Below are positions 50,046-58,904 of a DNA stretch of 64,000 bases, piece by piece. Location: assembly GCA_024742455.1 (NCBI GenBank), contig JANSYL010000006.1, positions 62,001 to 126,000 of the forward strand, in the 5' to 3' direction. Made by a program: the position numbers and the translations under genes. The notes below the pieces were generated by a model, which did not search any database, was not told the origin of the DNA, and was given only the letters and a program-made list of their open reading frames with translations. The stretch comes from Paracoccaceae bacterium (GTDB lineage: Bacteria > Pseudomonadota > Alphaproteobacteria > Rhodobacterales > Rhodobacteraceae). Position 1 is the stretch's first letter, and each line of letters opens with the position of its first letter.

Positions 50046-52595
50046 CTACGGCCGCGCCTGCCCTGCCCTGTGCCGCGCGATCGCCGCGGTTGTCGCCGCC
50101 CAGACCGCCCGCAGGTGCGCCGCGCTGCCTTCGGCCACCGGGTGCCCGCCGCGCAGCGCCGTTTCAAGCGTCGCCAGCTCCGTCCGCAGGTCCGTGGCTC
50201 CGATCAGGGCCGACGACCCGGCGGCGTGATGGATACGGTCGGCAAGGTCCGGGTCATGGGGGGGCGCGTCGAGGCGGGCGGCGATATCGGCCACCGCCGC
50301 CTCGGTCTCATCCAGGAAATCATCCAGCAGCGCATCCAGCCTGTCCCGGCCGAGCGTTTCGGCCAGGTCGTCCAGCTGCGCGATGTCCAGCGTGGCCACT
50401 GGTTCGGGTGTTGCGGGCACCTGCGGACGGCCCGAGGACCGCGCCAGGATCCGGCGCAGCGCGTCGCGGGTGATCGGTTTGACGAGGATGTCGTCCAGTC
50501 CCGCCACCTTGAACCCTTCGCGATCAGCCTCGCCCGCATGGGCGGTCAGCGCCACGATGGGCAGGCGGGTGCCGCGCGCCTCGGCCGCCCGGATCTCGCG
50601 CGTGGCCGCGACCCCGTCGAGCACAGGCATGGAAATATCCATCAGCACGATGTCATAGGAATTGCGGCTGGCCATCGCCACGCCCTCGCGCCCGTCATGG
50701 GCCTCGGCCACGCTATGGCCGTCGCGTTCCAGAAGCTCGCGCAGCACCAGCCGGTTGATCCGGTTGTCCTCGACGATCAGCACCTTCATCGGGGCGACTG
50801 GGGCTGCGGGGGTATCGCTGTCGTCGCTGCCCGGCAGGGGCATGTCGGCGGGCGCCGCCGGCAGCGGCAGGCGCACGTGAAAGGTGCTGCCCTGCCCCTT
50901 GGCGCTGTCGACACCGATCTCGCCGCCCATCGCGGTGACCAGGCGGCGCACGATGGCAAGCCCCAGCCCGGTGCCCCCCGCGGCGCGCGCATAGGAGGTG
51001 TCGAGCGTCACGAAATCCTCGAAAATGCGGTCCTGGTCCGCGGGGTCGATCCCGATGCCGTCATCGCGGACGCTGAAACTGACCATGTCACCGGTGCCCG
51101 TCCGGGCGACCTGGATATCCACGGTGCCGTTGCGGGTGAACTTGATCGCGTTGCCCACGAGGTTGGTCAGCACCTGCCTGATCCGCGTCGGATCGCCCAG
51201 AACCCGGTCGGGCCCGTCGGGCGCGACCCGTTGCACCAGCGCATTGCCCCGGTGTTCGGCCACGCCGCGCAGGCCCTCGACCAGTTCGCGGGTCAGAGCC
51301 GACAGCGAGAACACCTCGGTTTCCGGCACGATCTTGCCCGCTTCGGCGCGCGACACTTCCAGCACCGTGTCGACATGATGCAGAAGCTGGCGCCCCGAGT
51401 TGCGGATGATTTCAAGGTATTCGGCGTCGCGCGGGGTGCGGGGGTCGTGCTGCAGCAGGTCGAGCGTGCCGAGCATCCCGTTGAGCGGCGTGCGCATCTC
51501 GTGGCTCATGACCGCGATCAGGTCGGCCTTGGCGCGTTCCCCCGCCACGGCGCGGTCACGCGCCTCGATCAGTTCCCGTTCCTCGGCGACGCGCTGCGTG
51601 ATGTCGCGCGCATAGGCCACGAAGATTTCCCCGTCGCGGGTTTCGGCCTGCGAGATCGACAGCTCGATCGGAAACACCTCGCCCGAGGCACGCAGCGCTT
51701 CCAGCCGCACCCGCCCCTTGCCGATCACCCGGCGTTCGCCGGTGCGCTGGTACCGCGCCATGCCCCGGCGATGGGCATCGCGCATGTGATCGGGGATGAT
51801 CAGGTCTTCCATCCGGCGACCGATCACGGCGTCGCGTGCATGGCCGAAGATGGTTTCCGCCGCGCCGTTGAATTCGATCAGCCGCCCGTGCTGGTCGGCC
51901 ACGATCACCGCGTCGAGCGATGTCGCCACGATCGCGGCGAGACGGGCCTTGGTATGGGCCTCGGCCCGGGTCCGATCCCGTTCGAGGCGCACGAAATGCA
52001 CCAGAAGCGCCAGAAGCAGGATCAGCACGACGAACAGCGTCACGGTCAGCGCCGACACCAGCGTCAGCGTATCGGCGACCCCGCTGCGCTGCCGGTCGGC
52101 ATCGCCCGCAAGGATCGCCACCCCCCTCAGCGTGATCACCCGGACATCGTCGCGGATCGCGCCGGTCCGCTGCACCAGTTGGTCGAGCCTCCCGGCCAGC
52201 ACGGCATCGGGGGCGTCGATCAGCGGGACCATCTCGGTCAGGAACAGGTCGATCCTTGCAAGGGCCGCGTCGACATCGGCATCCGCGCGCAGCGGCGCGT
52301 AAAGCGGGCTTTGTGACAGGATCTGGACCCGGCTGTAGAAGATGTCGAACCGTTCGCGGATATCGTTCAGCGTGACGGCGCCGTCACCGGCCAGAACCGC
52401 GGTGGCTGCGGTCTGCAGCGTCAGGATCTCGACATCGGCCTGGGCGAGCGACCATTGGGTGTTGTCGGAATTCGCGGTGGCCAGCGCGTCGATCTGGCGG
52501 CGGACGTCCTGGCCTGTCTGAACCAGCACCAGAAGCAACAGGCCCACCACGAAGGCCGCGACCGCGCCCCCGGCGATGCGCAGGACGCGGAACAC
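50046..52595 (-). CDS. Hybrid sensor histidine kinase with receiver and HPt domains
   Basis: An 849-residue kinase. Membrane segments lie at about 8-26 and 176-200, enclosing a periplasmic helical domain. Then come a PAS domain (about 215-335), HisKA with His365 in [13 protein letters not shown], HATPase (N box [12 protein letters not shown] box [13 protein letters not shown]), a receiver with Asp653 (VLMDISMP), and an HPt domain with likely His789 in [15 protein letters not shown]. The protein thus carries all relay steps up to a separate response regulator, and the regulator encoded divergently at 53453 is the natural partner. It lies 41 bases after the periplasmic gene and is in its operon. 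Confidence 0.92.
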   Translation of the reverse strand: MFRVLRIAGGAVAAFVVGLLLLVLVQTGQDVRRQIDALATANSDNTQWSLAQADVEILTLQTAATAVLAGDGAVTLNDIRERFDIFYSRVQILSQSPLYAPLRADADVDAALARIDLFLTEMVPLIDAPDAVLAGRLDQLVQRTGAIRDDVRVITLRGVAILAGDADRQRSGVADTLTLVSALTVTLFVVLILLLALLVHFVRLERDRTRAEAHTKARLAAIVATSLDAVIVADQHGRLIEFNGAAETIFGHARDAVIGRRMEDLIIPDHMRDAHRRGMARYQRTGERRVIGKGRVRLEALRASGEVFPIELSISQAETRDGEIFVAYARDITQRVAEERELIEARDRAVAGERAKADLIAVMSHEMRTPLNGMLGTLDLLQHDPRTPRDAEYLEIIRNSGRQLLHHVDTVLEVSRAEAGKIVPETEVFSLSALTRELVEGLRGVAEHRGNALVQRVAPDGPDRVLGDPTRIRQVLTNLVGNAIKFTRNGTVDIQVARTGTGDMVSFSVRDDGIGIDPADQDRIFEDFVTLDTSYARAAGGTGLGLAIVRRLVTAMGGEIGVDSAKGQGSTFHVRLPLPAAPADMPLPGSDDSDTPAAPVAPMKVLIVEDNRINRLVLRELLERDGHSVAEAHDGREGVAMASRNSYDIVLMDISMPVLDGVAATREIRAAEARGTRLPIVALTAHAGEADREGFKVAGLDDILVKPITRDALRRILARSSGRPQVPATPEPVATLDIAQLDDLAETLGRDRLDALLDDFLDETEAAVADIAARLDAPPHDPDLADRIHHAAGSSALIGATDLRTELATLETALRGGHPVAEGSAAHLRAVWAATTAAIARHRAGQARP

Positions 52596-52636
52596 CCGGC
52601 GCCGCCGGGCGCCGGGCCGTGATGCGCGTTGTCCGC

Positions 52637-53152
52637 TCAGGGACGGACCTCGATCCGGTTCAACTGCCAGATGCTGCGGGCATAGATCGTCTCGCTCTGG
52701 TAATCGGGGTTGGCGTCATAGGGATAGACGATCCAGAGCGGCCCGTTGTTGCGCAGGCTCATCGGCGCGCCGTTGCGCAGGTAAGCGATGATCGGCCCGT
52801 CCGTGACCGCGTCCGATGCGGGAATGTCGACGGCGTAGTCGTTGAAGGCCACCGCGCTCAGCGTTTCACCCTCGGCCCCCACGGCCTCCAGCAGATCGCT
52901 CAATGCGACCCCTTCGAAGGTCTGCACGCCTTCGGTCCAGATGGTCGTGGTTTCGAAGCTGACGGCCGGCAGGCCCTGCAGCATCTCGAGGTCGAAGGCC
53001 GCGCTGTCGCCGTCATTGGTTTCGGTGATCGCCCCGGTCACGGTCAGAAGCACCTCGCCCTGCGCCGGGTCGAGCGCGGCAGCGGGTGTCGCCAGACCGC
53101 CAAGTCCGGCGAAGGCAAAGGTCAGCAGCATGATCAGGCGGCGGAAAGGCAT
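52637..53152 (-). CDS. Periplasmic molybdopterin-oxidoreductase-like protein without cysteine
   Basis: A 171-residue exported protein (signal peptide MPFRRLIMLLTFAFAGLGGL, cleavage near PAAALD). The mature part matches the short sulfite-oxidase-fold proteins annotated as molybdopterin-dependent oxidoreductases (MLQGLPAVSFETTTIW, FEGVALSDLLEAVGA, APMSLRNNGPLWIVYPY). It contains no cysteine at all, so the ligand that binds molybdenum in true enzymes is missing; a sensory or binding role is more likely. The ATG at 53152 has AGGAT seven bases upstream. It is the first gene of the operon with the hybrid kinase. Confidence 0.8.
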   Translation of the reverse strand: MPFRRLIMLLTFAFAGLGGLATPAAALDPAQGEVLLTVTGAITETNDGDSAAFDLEMLQGLPAVSFETTTIWTEGVQTFEGVALSDLLEAVGAEGETLSAVAFNDYAVDIPASDAVTDGPIIAYLRNGAPMSLRNNGPLWIVYPYDANPDYQSETIYARSIWQLNRIEVRP

Positions 53153-53253
53153 GGCGATAATCCTCAGGATGCGGGCGCGGGCGGGCGCGATCAGGTTTCC
53201 CGCGTGGTGCCATATCGGCAGCAGTTCGTCACCGGCGCAAATGGAGCGACCGG

Positions 53254-53270
53254 CTATACTTTCGGATAGG
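53254..53270. promoter_or_regulatory. Shared palindrome, copy 1 (sensor operon / response regulator spacer)
   Basis: CTATAC-TTTC-GGATAGG. An imperfect inverted repeat (CTAT/ATAG arms) in the 300-base divergent spacer 53153-53452. It lies 101 bases before the start of the periplasmic gene and 182 bases before the response regulator start. The same motif recurs at 54079 and 62417. Nothing else recognisable is seen in this spacer. Confidence 0.65.
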
Positions 53271-53452
53271 TCCGCTGTGCCGATGCCCGCCGCCGCCGCG
53301 TTGACGCAAGCGGGCACTGTCCGCTAGATTTCGCGACCGTGACCGATGTGTTACGACAGACTGCCGCAATCTGGCTTCATTCCGGCCAGAATCCCCGTCT
53401 AACAGAACCTAGGCCTGCCGGTTACCCGCCGGCCCAGCAGGAGTCGATCCCC

Positions 53453-54055
53453 ATGCGCGTCCGCGTCGCCGACGATCACGACCTCGTCCGCGAAACCATC
53501 GCGGCCTTCCTCGCCGCCGAGGCCGAGGCCGAGGTGGTCACGGCCGGCAATCTCGGGGATGCGCTTGACGAGGTTGCCCTGAGGGGCGCGTTCGACCTGG
53601 TGCTGCTCGATTACAACATGCCTGGCATGAACGGCCTCGACGGTCTGTCGAAGATGCGCGGCGCCAATGGCGGCAAACCGGTGGCGATCCTGTCGGGCAC
53701 CGCGACACGTGCCTTGGCCGAGGAAGTTCTTTCCGCGGGCGCGGCCGGGTTCGTGCCCAAGACGCTCGCCTCGAAATCTATGGTCAGCGCCGCGCGCTTC
53801 ATGGCGGCAGGTGAGGTCTATGCCCCGTTCCAGCTTGTCCGCGACCGCGACGAGGCCGCCGCTGGCCTGCTGACGGCCCGCGAAACCGACGTGCTGCGCG
53901 GCATCTGCCGCGGTCAGTCCAACAAGGAGATCGCGCTGGACCACGATCTTCACGAGGCGACGGTGAAGCTGCATGTCAAGACGCTCAGCCGCAAGCTCGC
54001 CGCCAAGAATCGCACCCATGCCGCGATGATCGCCCGCGACCGCAACCTGGTCTGA
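53453..54055 (+). CDS. LuxR/NarL-type response regulator, putative exopolysaccharide regulator
   Basis: A 200-residue response regulator. The receiver (1-118) has the acid pocket ADDHD, phosphoacceptor Asp53 in LVLLDYNMPGMNG and Lys103 in FVPKT. The GerE helix-turn-helix (about 139-195) contains LTARETDVLRGICRGQSNKEI and the recognition helix EATVKLHVKTLSRKL. The ATG at 53453 has AGGAG nine bases before it. It is divergent from the kinase operon and directly upstream of the polysaccharide genes; a shared palindrome flanks it on both sides. Regulation of that cluster is inferred. Confidence 0.9.
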   Translation: MRVRVADDHDLVRETIAAFLAAEAEAEVVTAGNLGDALDEVALRGAFDLVLLDYNMPGMNGLDGLSKMRGANGGKPVAILSGTATRALAEEVLSAGAAGFVPKTLASKSMVSAARFMAAGEVYAPFQLVRDRDEAAAGLLTARETDVLRGICRGQSNKEIALDHDLHEATVKLHVKTLSRKLAAKNRTHAAMIARDRNLV

Positions 54056-54078
54056 CCGACCGCGCCCCCCGCGCGATC

Positions 54079-54095
54079 CTATCCTTTCGGGTAGG
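54079..54095. promoter_or_regulatory. Shared palindrome, copy 2 (before first polysaccharide operon)
   Basis: CTATCC-TTTC-GGGTAGG, followed by TCCCCCCC. It ends 98 bases before the start codon of the pyruvyl transferase gene, in a 138-base spacer. The arms CTAYCC and GGRTAG are complementary if G-T pairs are ignored. Confidence 0.68.
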
Positions 54096-54193
54096 TCCCC
54101 CCCTCCGACCGATCCCCGATCTCGTCTGTTGCGCAGGCGACGCGCGGGCGGTGTGCCGCCTATCCTGCAGGCCAGATGAACGAGGCCTGTCCC

Positions 54194-55435
54194 ATGATCA
54201 CACTTCTCAATGCCGCGCCGGATACCGGCAACCAGGGCGTCAGCGCGCTGTGCCAGTCCGTCGTTGCCGGGCTGCGGCAGCGGGGCGCGGACGATATCGC
54301 CGTGGCCGATCATGGCCGGGGGCTGCGCCGCGGTGATCTGGGCGGCACACCGGTCACGCTGATGGGGCTGACGCATCACCGGCGGCTCTGGCGCGGCGAC
54401 AACCTGCGCCTGTCGCAGGCGACCGCGCGGTTCGGCCTGACCGCACCGGCGCGGGTGGTGGCCCGGTCGCGCGCCGTGCTCGATATCTCGGGCGGCGACA
54501 GTTTCACCGATCTCTACGGGCCGAAACGGTTCAACGCGATGGTGCTGACCAAGCGGCTGGCGCTGAGCTCGGGCGTGCCGCTGATCCTTCTGCCGCAGAA
54601 GCTGGGGCCGTTCCGCGACCCCGCGAACGAAGCCGTGGCAACCGGCATCCTGCGCCGTGCCGCCGCCGTCTGGGTCCGCGATGCGGGCAGTTTCGCCTTT
54701 CTGCAATCGGCCATGGGCGATGGTTTCGACCCCGCGCGGCACCGTCTTGCCGTCGACGTGGCCGTCGCCCTGCCTGCGGAGGCGCCGCAGGGGCTGGACC
54801 GCGAAACGATGGCGTGGCTTTCGCCCGGGCGTGATTTTCCGCTGGCGGGTCTGAACGTGTCCGGCCTGCTCTGCAATGACGCGGCGGGGGCGCGGGACGG
54901 GTTCGGCCTTGCCGAAGGCCATGATGCACAGATCGAGGCCGTGGCCCGCGCGCTTCTGGCCGCCGATCCGGCCCTGCGCCTGCTGCTTCTGCCCCATGTC
55001 CACCGCCCCGAGGGGGACCCCGAAAGCGACCTCGGCGCGGCGCGCGCCCTGCTGCAGCGCCTTGGCGCCGAGGCCCGGGGACGGGTGCGGGTGCTCGACA
55101 CGCCCCTGCCCGCAATGCAGCTGAAAGGCGTGCTCTCGCGGCTCGACTGGTTCGCGGGCGCCCGCATGCATGCCACGATCGGCGCGTTTTCCTCGGGCAC
55201 GCCGACGCTGGGGTTCGGGTATACCGACAAGGCCGAGGGCGTTTTTGCCGAATGCGGGATCGCCCGCGATGTGGCCGACCTGCGCAGGCTGGACGCGCGC
55301 GCGCTGTCCGGGCGTGCCGTCGCCTCCTACACCGCGCGAAGCGACCGTGCCGCCGATCTTGCCGCCCGCGTCGCCGGGCTGCGTGCCCGGGCCGCGTCCG
55401 AGATGGACGCCATCGCGCATCAGGCGGGCCTGTAG
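54194..55435 (+). CDS. Polysaccharide pyruvyl transferase family protein
   Basis: A 413-residue enzyme of the CsaB/WcaK type, which adds pyruvate ketals from PEP to sugars of exopolysaccharides. The start MITLLNAAPDTGNQGVSAL has the GNxG loop; LDISGGDSFTDLYG, LLPQKLGPF, and WFAGARMHATIGAFSSGTP are the other family blocks. I prefer the ATG at 54194 (GAGG eight bases upstream, family-like start); ATG at 54176 is possible. It is the first gene of a tight six- or seven-gene operon. Confidence 0.88.
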   Translation: MITLLNAAPDTGNQGVSALCQSVVAGLRQRGADDIAVADHGRGLRRGDLGGTPVTLMGLTHHRRLWRGDNLRLSQATARFGLTAPARVVARSRAVLDISGGDSFTDLYGPKRFNAMVLTKRLALSSGVPLILLPQKLGPFRDPANEAVATGILRRAAAVWVRDAGSFAFLQSAMGDGFDPARHRLAVDVAVALPAEAPQGLDRETMAWLSPGRDFPLAGLNVSGLLCNDAAGARDGFGLAEGHDAQIEAVARALLAADPALRLLLLPHVHRPEGDPESDLGAARALLQRLGAEARGRVRVLDTPLPAMQLKGVLSRLDWFAGARMHATIGAFSSGTPTLGFGYTDKAEGVFAECGIARDVADLRRLDARALSGRAVASYTARSDRAADLAARVAGLRARAASEMDAIAHQAGL

Positions 55436-56668
55436 ATGATCCGCCGCGCTCAGAAGGGCCGCGTGCTGGCATGGGGGGTGCCGATCCTGGCCGAGGCGGC
55501 AGCCCTTGGTCGTTCGATAGCCTTCGCCTGGGCGATCGGCCCCGATGAACTGGGCCGCGCGATGATGCTGGCGCTGACCGTGCGGCTGGTGGAAATGGCA
55601 AGCGACCTTGGCGCCGACCGGCTGATGCTTCAGGCGCGTGACGGCAATTCAGCGGCGCTTCAGGCCGAGTTGCAGGGGGCTTTCGTGCTGCGCGGGCTGC
55701 TGGGCGCGCTGGTGCTGCTGGCGCTCGCCCCGGTGCTGGCGGTGCTTTTCGCCGATGGGCCCGCCGCGTCCTCCTACGCGCTTCTGGCGCTGGTGCCGCT
55801 GTTGCGCGGGCTGGCGCATCTTGATTTCCGCCGCGCCGAGCGGGGCTTTCGCTATGGCCCGATGGCGGTGGTCGAGGGCGGCGCGACGCTGGCGATGGCC
55901 GCGGCGATCCTGCCTGCCGCGGCAATGCTGGGCGATCACAGGGCGATGGCCTGGGTTCTGATCGCCCATGCCGCGGCGCTGGTGGGTCTGTCCCATGCCG
56001 TTTCCTTGCGCCGCTACCGCCTGCGCGTGTCGATCCCGTCGCTGAGCCGCGTCTGGCGTTTCGGTGCACCGCTGATGCTGAACGCGCTTCTGATGTTCGT
56101 GACCTTCTACGCCGACCGGCTGATCGTCGCGTCCGCCTATGACTGGGCGACGCTGGCGCTCTACGGCGTGGTGCTGCAGCTGGCGCTTCTGCCTGCCCAG
56201 GTCGTGGGCCGGGCGGCGGGGTCGCTGGTGCTGCCGCGCCTGCGGGCCGCGCTGGCGCAGGGGCAATTGCACGCGGTCTGGCCCCGGCTCGTTACCGCCC
56301 ATGCCGGGCTTGCTGCCCTTCTGTGCCTCGGTTTCGCGAGTCTGGCCGCCCCCGTCATCGCGCTGGTCTATGGCGCAGACTTCCGCCCCGATGCCGCGCT
56401 GGCGCTGGCGGTGGGCCTTGCTGCCGGGTTCCGCGTGCTGCGCACCCCGTTTTCACAACTGGCCGTCGCCACCGGGCGCACCGGCGATCCCGGCCGTGCC
56501 AACCTGATCCGAGCGCTTGCCCTGGTCCCTGCCGCGATCGCCGCCGGTCTGGGCCTGCCGCTGGCCGCCATCGCCGCTGCCGCCGCCCTGGGCGAGGCGG
56601 GGGCGACATGGCGGGCCTGGTGTCTGACCCTGCCCCGCCGCCCTGCCAACCGGGAGAGTTTCGCATGA
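55436..56668 (+). CDS. Polysaccharide flippase (Wzx/oligosaccharide flippase family)
   Basis: A 410-residue membrane protein with about twelve segments. It would move lipid-linked repeat units across the inner membrane. Typical features are the N-terminal VPILAEAAALGRSIAFAWAI, the ADRLIVASAYDWATLALYGV stretch and no ATPase motif. The ATG follows the previous stop directly, and its own stop overlaps the next start by ATGA. Confidence 0.83.
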   Translation: MIRRAQKGRVLAWGVPILAEAAALGRSIAFAWAIGPDELGRAMMLALTVRLVEMASDLGADRLMLQARDGNSAALQAELQGAFVLRGLLGALVLLALAPVLAVLFADGPAASSYALLALVPLLRGLAHLDFRRAERGFRYGPMAVVEGGATLAMAAAILPAAAMLGDHRAMAWVLIAHAAALVGLSHAVSLRRYRLRVSIPSLSRVWRFGAPLMLNALLMFVTFYADRLIVASAYDWATLALYGVVLQLALLPAQVVGRAAGSLVLPRLRAALAQGQLHAVWPRLVTAHAGLAALLCLGFASLAAPVIALVYGADFRPDAALALAVGLAAGFRVLRTPFSQLAVATGRTGDPGRANLIRALALVPAAIAAGLGLPLAAIAAAAALGEAGATWRAWCLTLPRRPANRESFA

Positions 56669-57921
56669 CCACAGATCCGATCACCAAGATGGTTGCCTGC
56701 AATCTTTGCACCGGCTGCGGGGCCTGTGCCGGGGCCTATCCCGGGCTGATCCGCATGGTCGACGACCCGGTGAACGGCCGGCGCCCGGTGGTCGCGGCCA
56801 CCCCCAATGGCCGTGCCGCGGCCCGGGGCGCGGTCGCGCTTTGCGCGGGCGCCGACAGCGACTGGACCACGCTTGACCGGACGGATGCCATCGATGCCGA
56901 CTGGGGCCCGGTGCTGGCCGCATGGGAAGGATGGGCCGCCGATACCGAGATCCGCCATCGCGGATCGTCCGGCGGGGCGGTGACGGCGCTGGCCGCCTTC
57001 GCGCTGGACAGCGGGCTGGCCGGGGGTGTTGCCCATATCGCCGCGCGTGCCGATGATCCGCGCCTGAACGAGGCCGTCATCAGCCGCGACCGCGCGGGCC
57101 TGCTGCGCGGGGCGGGGTCGCGTTACGCACAGGCGAGCCCGGCAGAAACCCTTGGCCGCATCGCCGCCGACGACCACCCGATAGCCTTCATCGGCAAGCC
57201 CTGCGATGTCGCCTCGACCCACAAGGCCATGCGCGGGGACAAGGCGCTGGCCGACAAGATACCGCTGACCATCGCCATCTTCTGCGCCGGGGCGCCGAAC
57301 CTCAACGCCACCGACAGGCTGCTCGACCGGCTGGGCGTGCCGAAGGACGGCACCCTTGTCGATCTGCGCTATCGCGGGCAGGGCTGGCCGGGGCTGATGC
57401 AGGCGGAATGGCTTGACGGCGACGGTGCTCGCCACCGTTCTGAGGGCATCCCCTATGCCGAGGGCTGGGGCCGTATCCTTCAGGCCGAACGCCGCTGGCG
57501 CTGCCGGGTCTGCGCCGACCATACCGGTGCCTTTGCCGATATCTCGGTGGGCGACCCGTGGCACAACCCGCCCGAAGGCAACACCAATGCGGGCCGGTCG
57601 CTGATCGTGGCGCGCACGCCGCGCGGTCGGGCCTTTGTCGAAGCCGCGATCGCAGCAGGCGTGCTGTTGGCCCAGGCGCGCGGGCGGGACGTGATCGCGG
57701 CGGCGCAGCCGAACCTGAAGGCCACGCATGGCGCGGTCTGGGGCCGGCGGATCGCGATGCGGGCCATGGGCCTTGCCGCGCCGCGCGACCGGGGGCTGGC
57801 GCTGTTTGCGATGTGGCGGGGGCTGAGCCTGCGCGCCAAACTGCAATCGGTCGCGGGCACGTGGAAACGGGTCATCCGCGAACGGCTCTGGCGCCCGGTC
57901 GTGATCGAAGGGGCTGAGTGA
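56665..57921 (+). CDS. Coenzyme F420 hydrogenase/dehydrogenase beta-subunit-like protein
   Basis: A 418-residue FrhB-family flavo-iron-sulfur protein of the type found in polysaccharide clusters. N-terminal cysteines form C12-x2-C15-x2-C18-x2-C21 (ACNLCTGCGACAGAYPG); in most relatives a cysteine stands before the proline where Tyr25 is here. RHRGSSGGAVTAL, FIGKPCDVASTHKAM, and RVCADHTGAFADISVGDPW are the family blocks. It may reduce or tailor a sugar; the electron donor is unknown. It is coupled on both sides by overlapping start and stop codons. Confidence 0.87.
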   Translation: MTTDPITKMVACNLCTGCGACAGAYPGLIRMVDDPVNGRRPVVAATPNGRAAARGAVALCAGADSDWTTLDRTDAIDADWGPVLAAWEGWAADTEIRHRGSSGGAVTALAAFALDSGLAGGVAHIAARADDPRLNEAVISRDRAGLLRGAGSRYAQASPAETLGRIAADDHPIAFIGKPCDVASTHKAMRGDKALADKIPLTIAIFCAGAPNLNATDRLLDRLGVPKDGTLVDLRYRGQGWPGLMQAEWLDGDGARHRSEGIPYAEGWGRILQAERRWRCRVCADHTGAFADISVGDPWHNPPEGNTNAGRSLIVARTPRGRAFVEAAIAAGVLLAQARGRDVIAAAQPNLKATHGAVWGRRIAMRAMGLAAPRDRGLALFAMWRGLSLRAKLQSVAGTWKRVIRERLWRPVVIEGAE

Positions 57922-58904
57922 TGACGCTGGACCGGGCCTTTGCCTCAGGGCGCAGTGTCAACCTCGACGCGCTCCGGCTGCTGCTGGCGGCCGCCGTCGT
58001 GGTCAGCCATGCCTGGCCGCTGGCGCTGGGTCCCGGCACGGCCGAGCCGCTGTCGGCGCTGACCGGGCACGCGCTCGGCGGATGGGCCGTCGGGCTGTTC
58101 TTTTTCCTGTCGGGGCTGCTGGTGACCGCCAGCGCCGAACGCCGCGGGCCGCGGGCCTTCTGGGCCGCGCGGGCGCGCCGGATCCTGCCGGGCCTGGGTG
58201 TCGCGCTGCTGGTCACGCTTGGCCTTGCCTATGCAAGCGGGGCGGTCGCCGGCCCGTCCGAGGCCGGGTCCTGGTTCCTCCGTGCCCTCACCCTTGTCTC
58301 CATCGAACACCGCCTGACGGGAGCCTTTGCCGCAAACCCGTACCAGCTGGTTCTGAACGGCCCGCTCTGGAGCCTGTTTCACGAGGTCGCGGCCTACGTC
58401 GTCTGCTTCGTCTTCGTCTCTCTCGGCGGGGCGCGGCGCCCCGGGGCGGTGGCGGCGCTGCTGGTGCTGTCGGTGCTGGCCGCCCTGTTTGCCGAAGTAT
58501 TGCCCGGCCGGATCGGCACCTTCGCGCCGCTTTTCGCGGCCTTCGCCCTCGGGATGGCCGCCCATGTCTTCCGCGACCGGCTGCGCCTGTCGCCCGCGCT
58601 GGCGCTGGCCGTTCTGCCACTGGCCGCGCTTGCGCCCTGGCCGCTGGCCATCGCTGCGCTCGGCTATGCGGTGTTGACGCTGGCGCTTTGCGCGCCCGCG
58701 CTGCGGCTGCCCGGCGACATTTCCTATGGTGTCTATATCTATGGCTGGCCCGTGGCGCAGACCGTCGTGAATCTGGCCCCGGGCATCGCCCCTGCCACGC
58801 TGGCCGCCGTCAGCCTTGCCGCCACCCTGCCCTTCGCCATCGCAAGCTGGCACCTTGTCGAACGCCCCGCACTGCCGCGCCGCACCCGGCAGGTGACGCC
58901 ATGA
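57921..58904 (+). CDS. Acyltransferase family 3 (OafA-like) membrane protein
   Basis: A 327-residue protein with about ten membrane segments and the family start RSVNLDALRLLLAAAVVVSHA containing the catalytic His, and GLFFFLSGLLVTAS. Proteins of this family O-acetylate or otherwise acylate cell-surface sugars. It starts in a TGATG overlap with the upstream gene (a GTG one codon earlier is possible) and overlaps the next gene by ATGA. Confidence 0.88.
   Translation: MTLDRAFASGRSVNLDALRLLLAAAVVVSHAWPLALGPGTAEPLSALTGHALGGWAVGLFFFLSGLLVTASAERRGPRAFWAARARRILPGLGVALLVTLGLAYASGAVAGPSEAGSWFLRALTLVSIEHRLTGAFAANPYQLVLNGPLWSLFHEVAAYVVCFVFVSLGGARRPGAVAALLVLSVLAALFAEVLPGRIGTFAPLFAAFALGMAAHVFRDRLRLSPALALAVLPLAALAPWPLAIAALGYAVLTLALCAPALRLPGDISYGVYIYGWPVAQTVVNLAPGIAPATLAAVSLAATLPFAIASWHLVERPALPRRTRQVTP

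Noticed and set aside
49986-52316. 776-codon plus-strand frame opposite the hybrid kinase
   Set aside because: Shadow frame; the kinase on the other strand has every expected motif.
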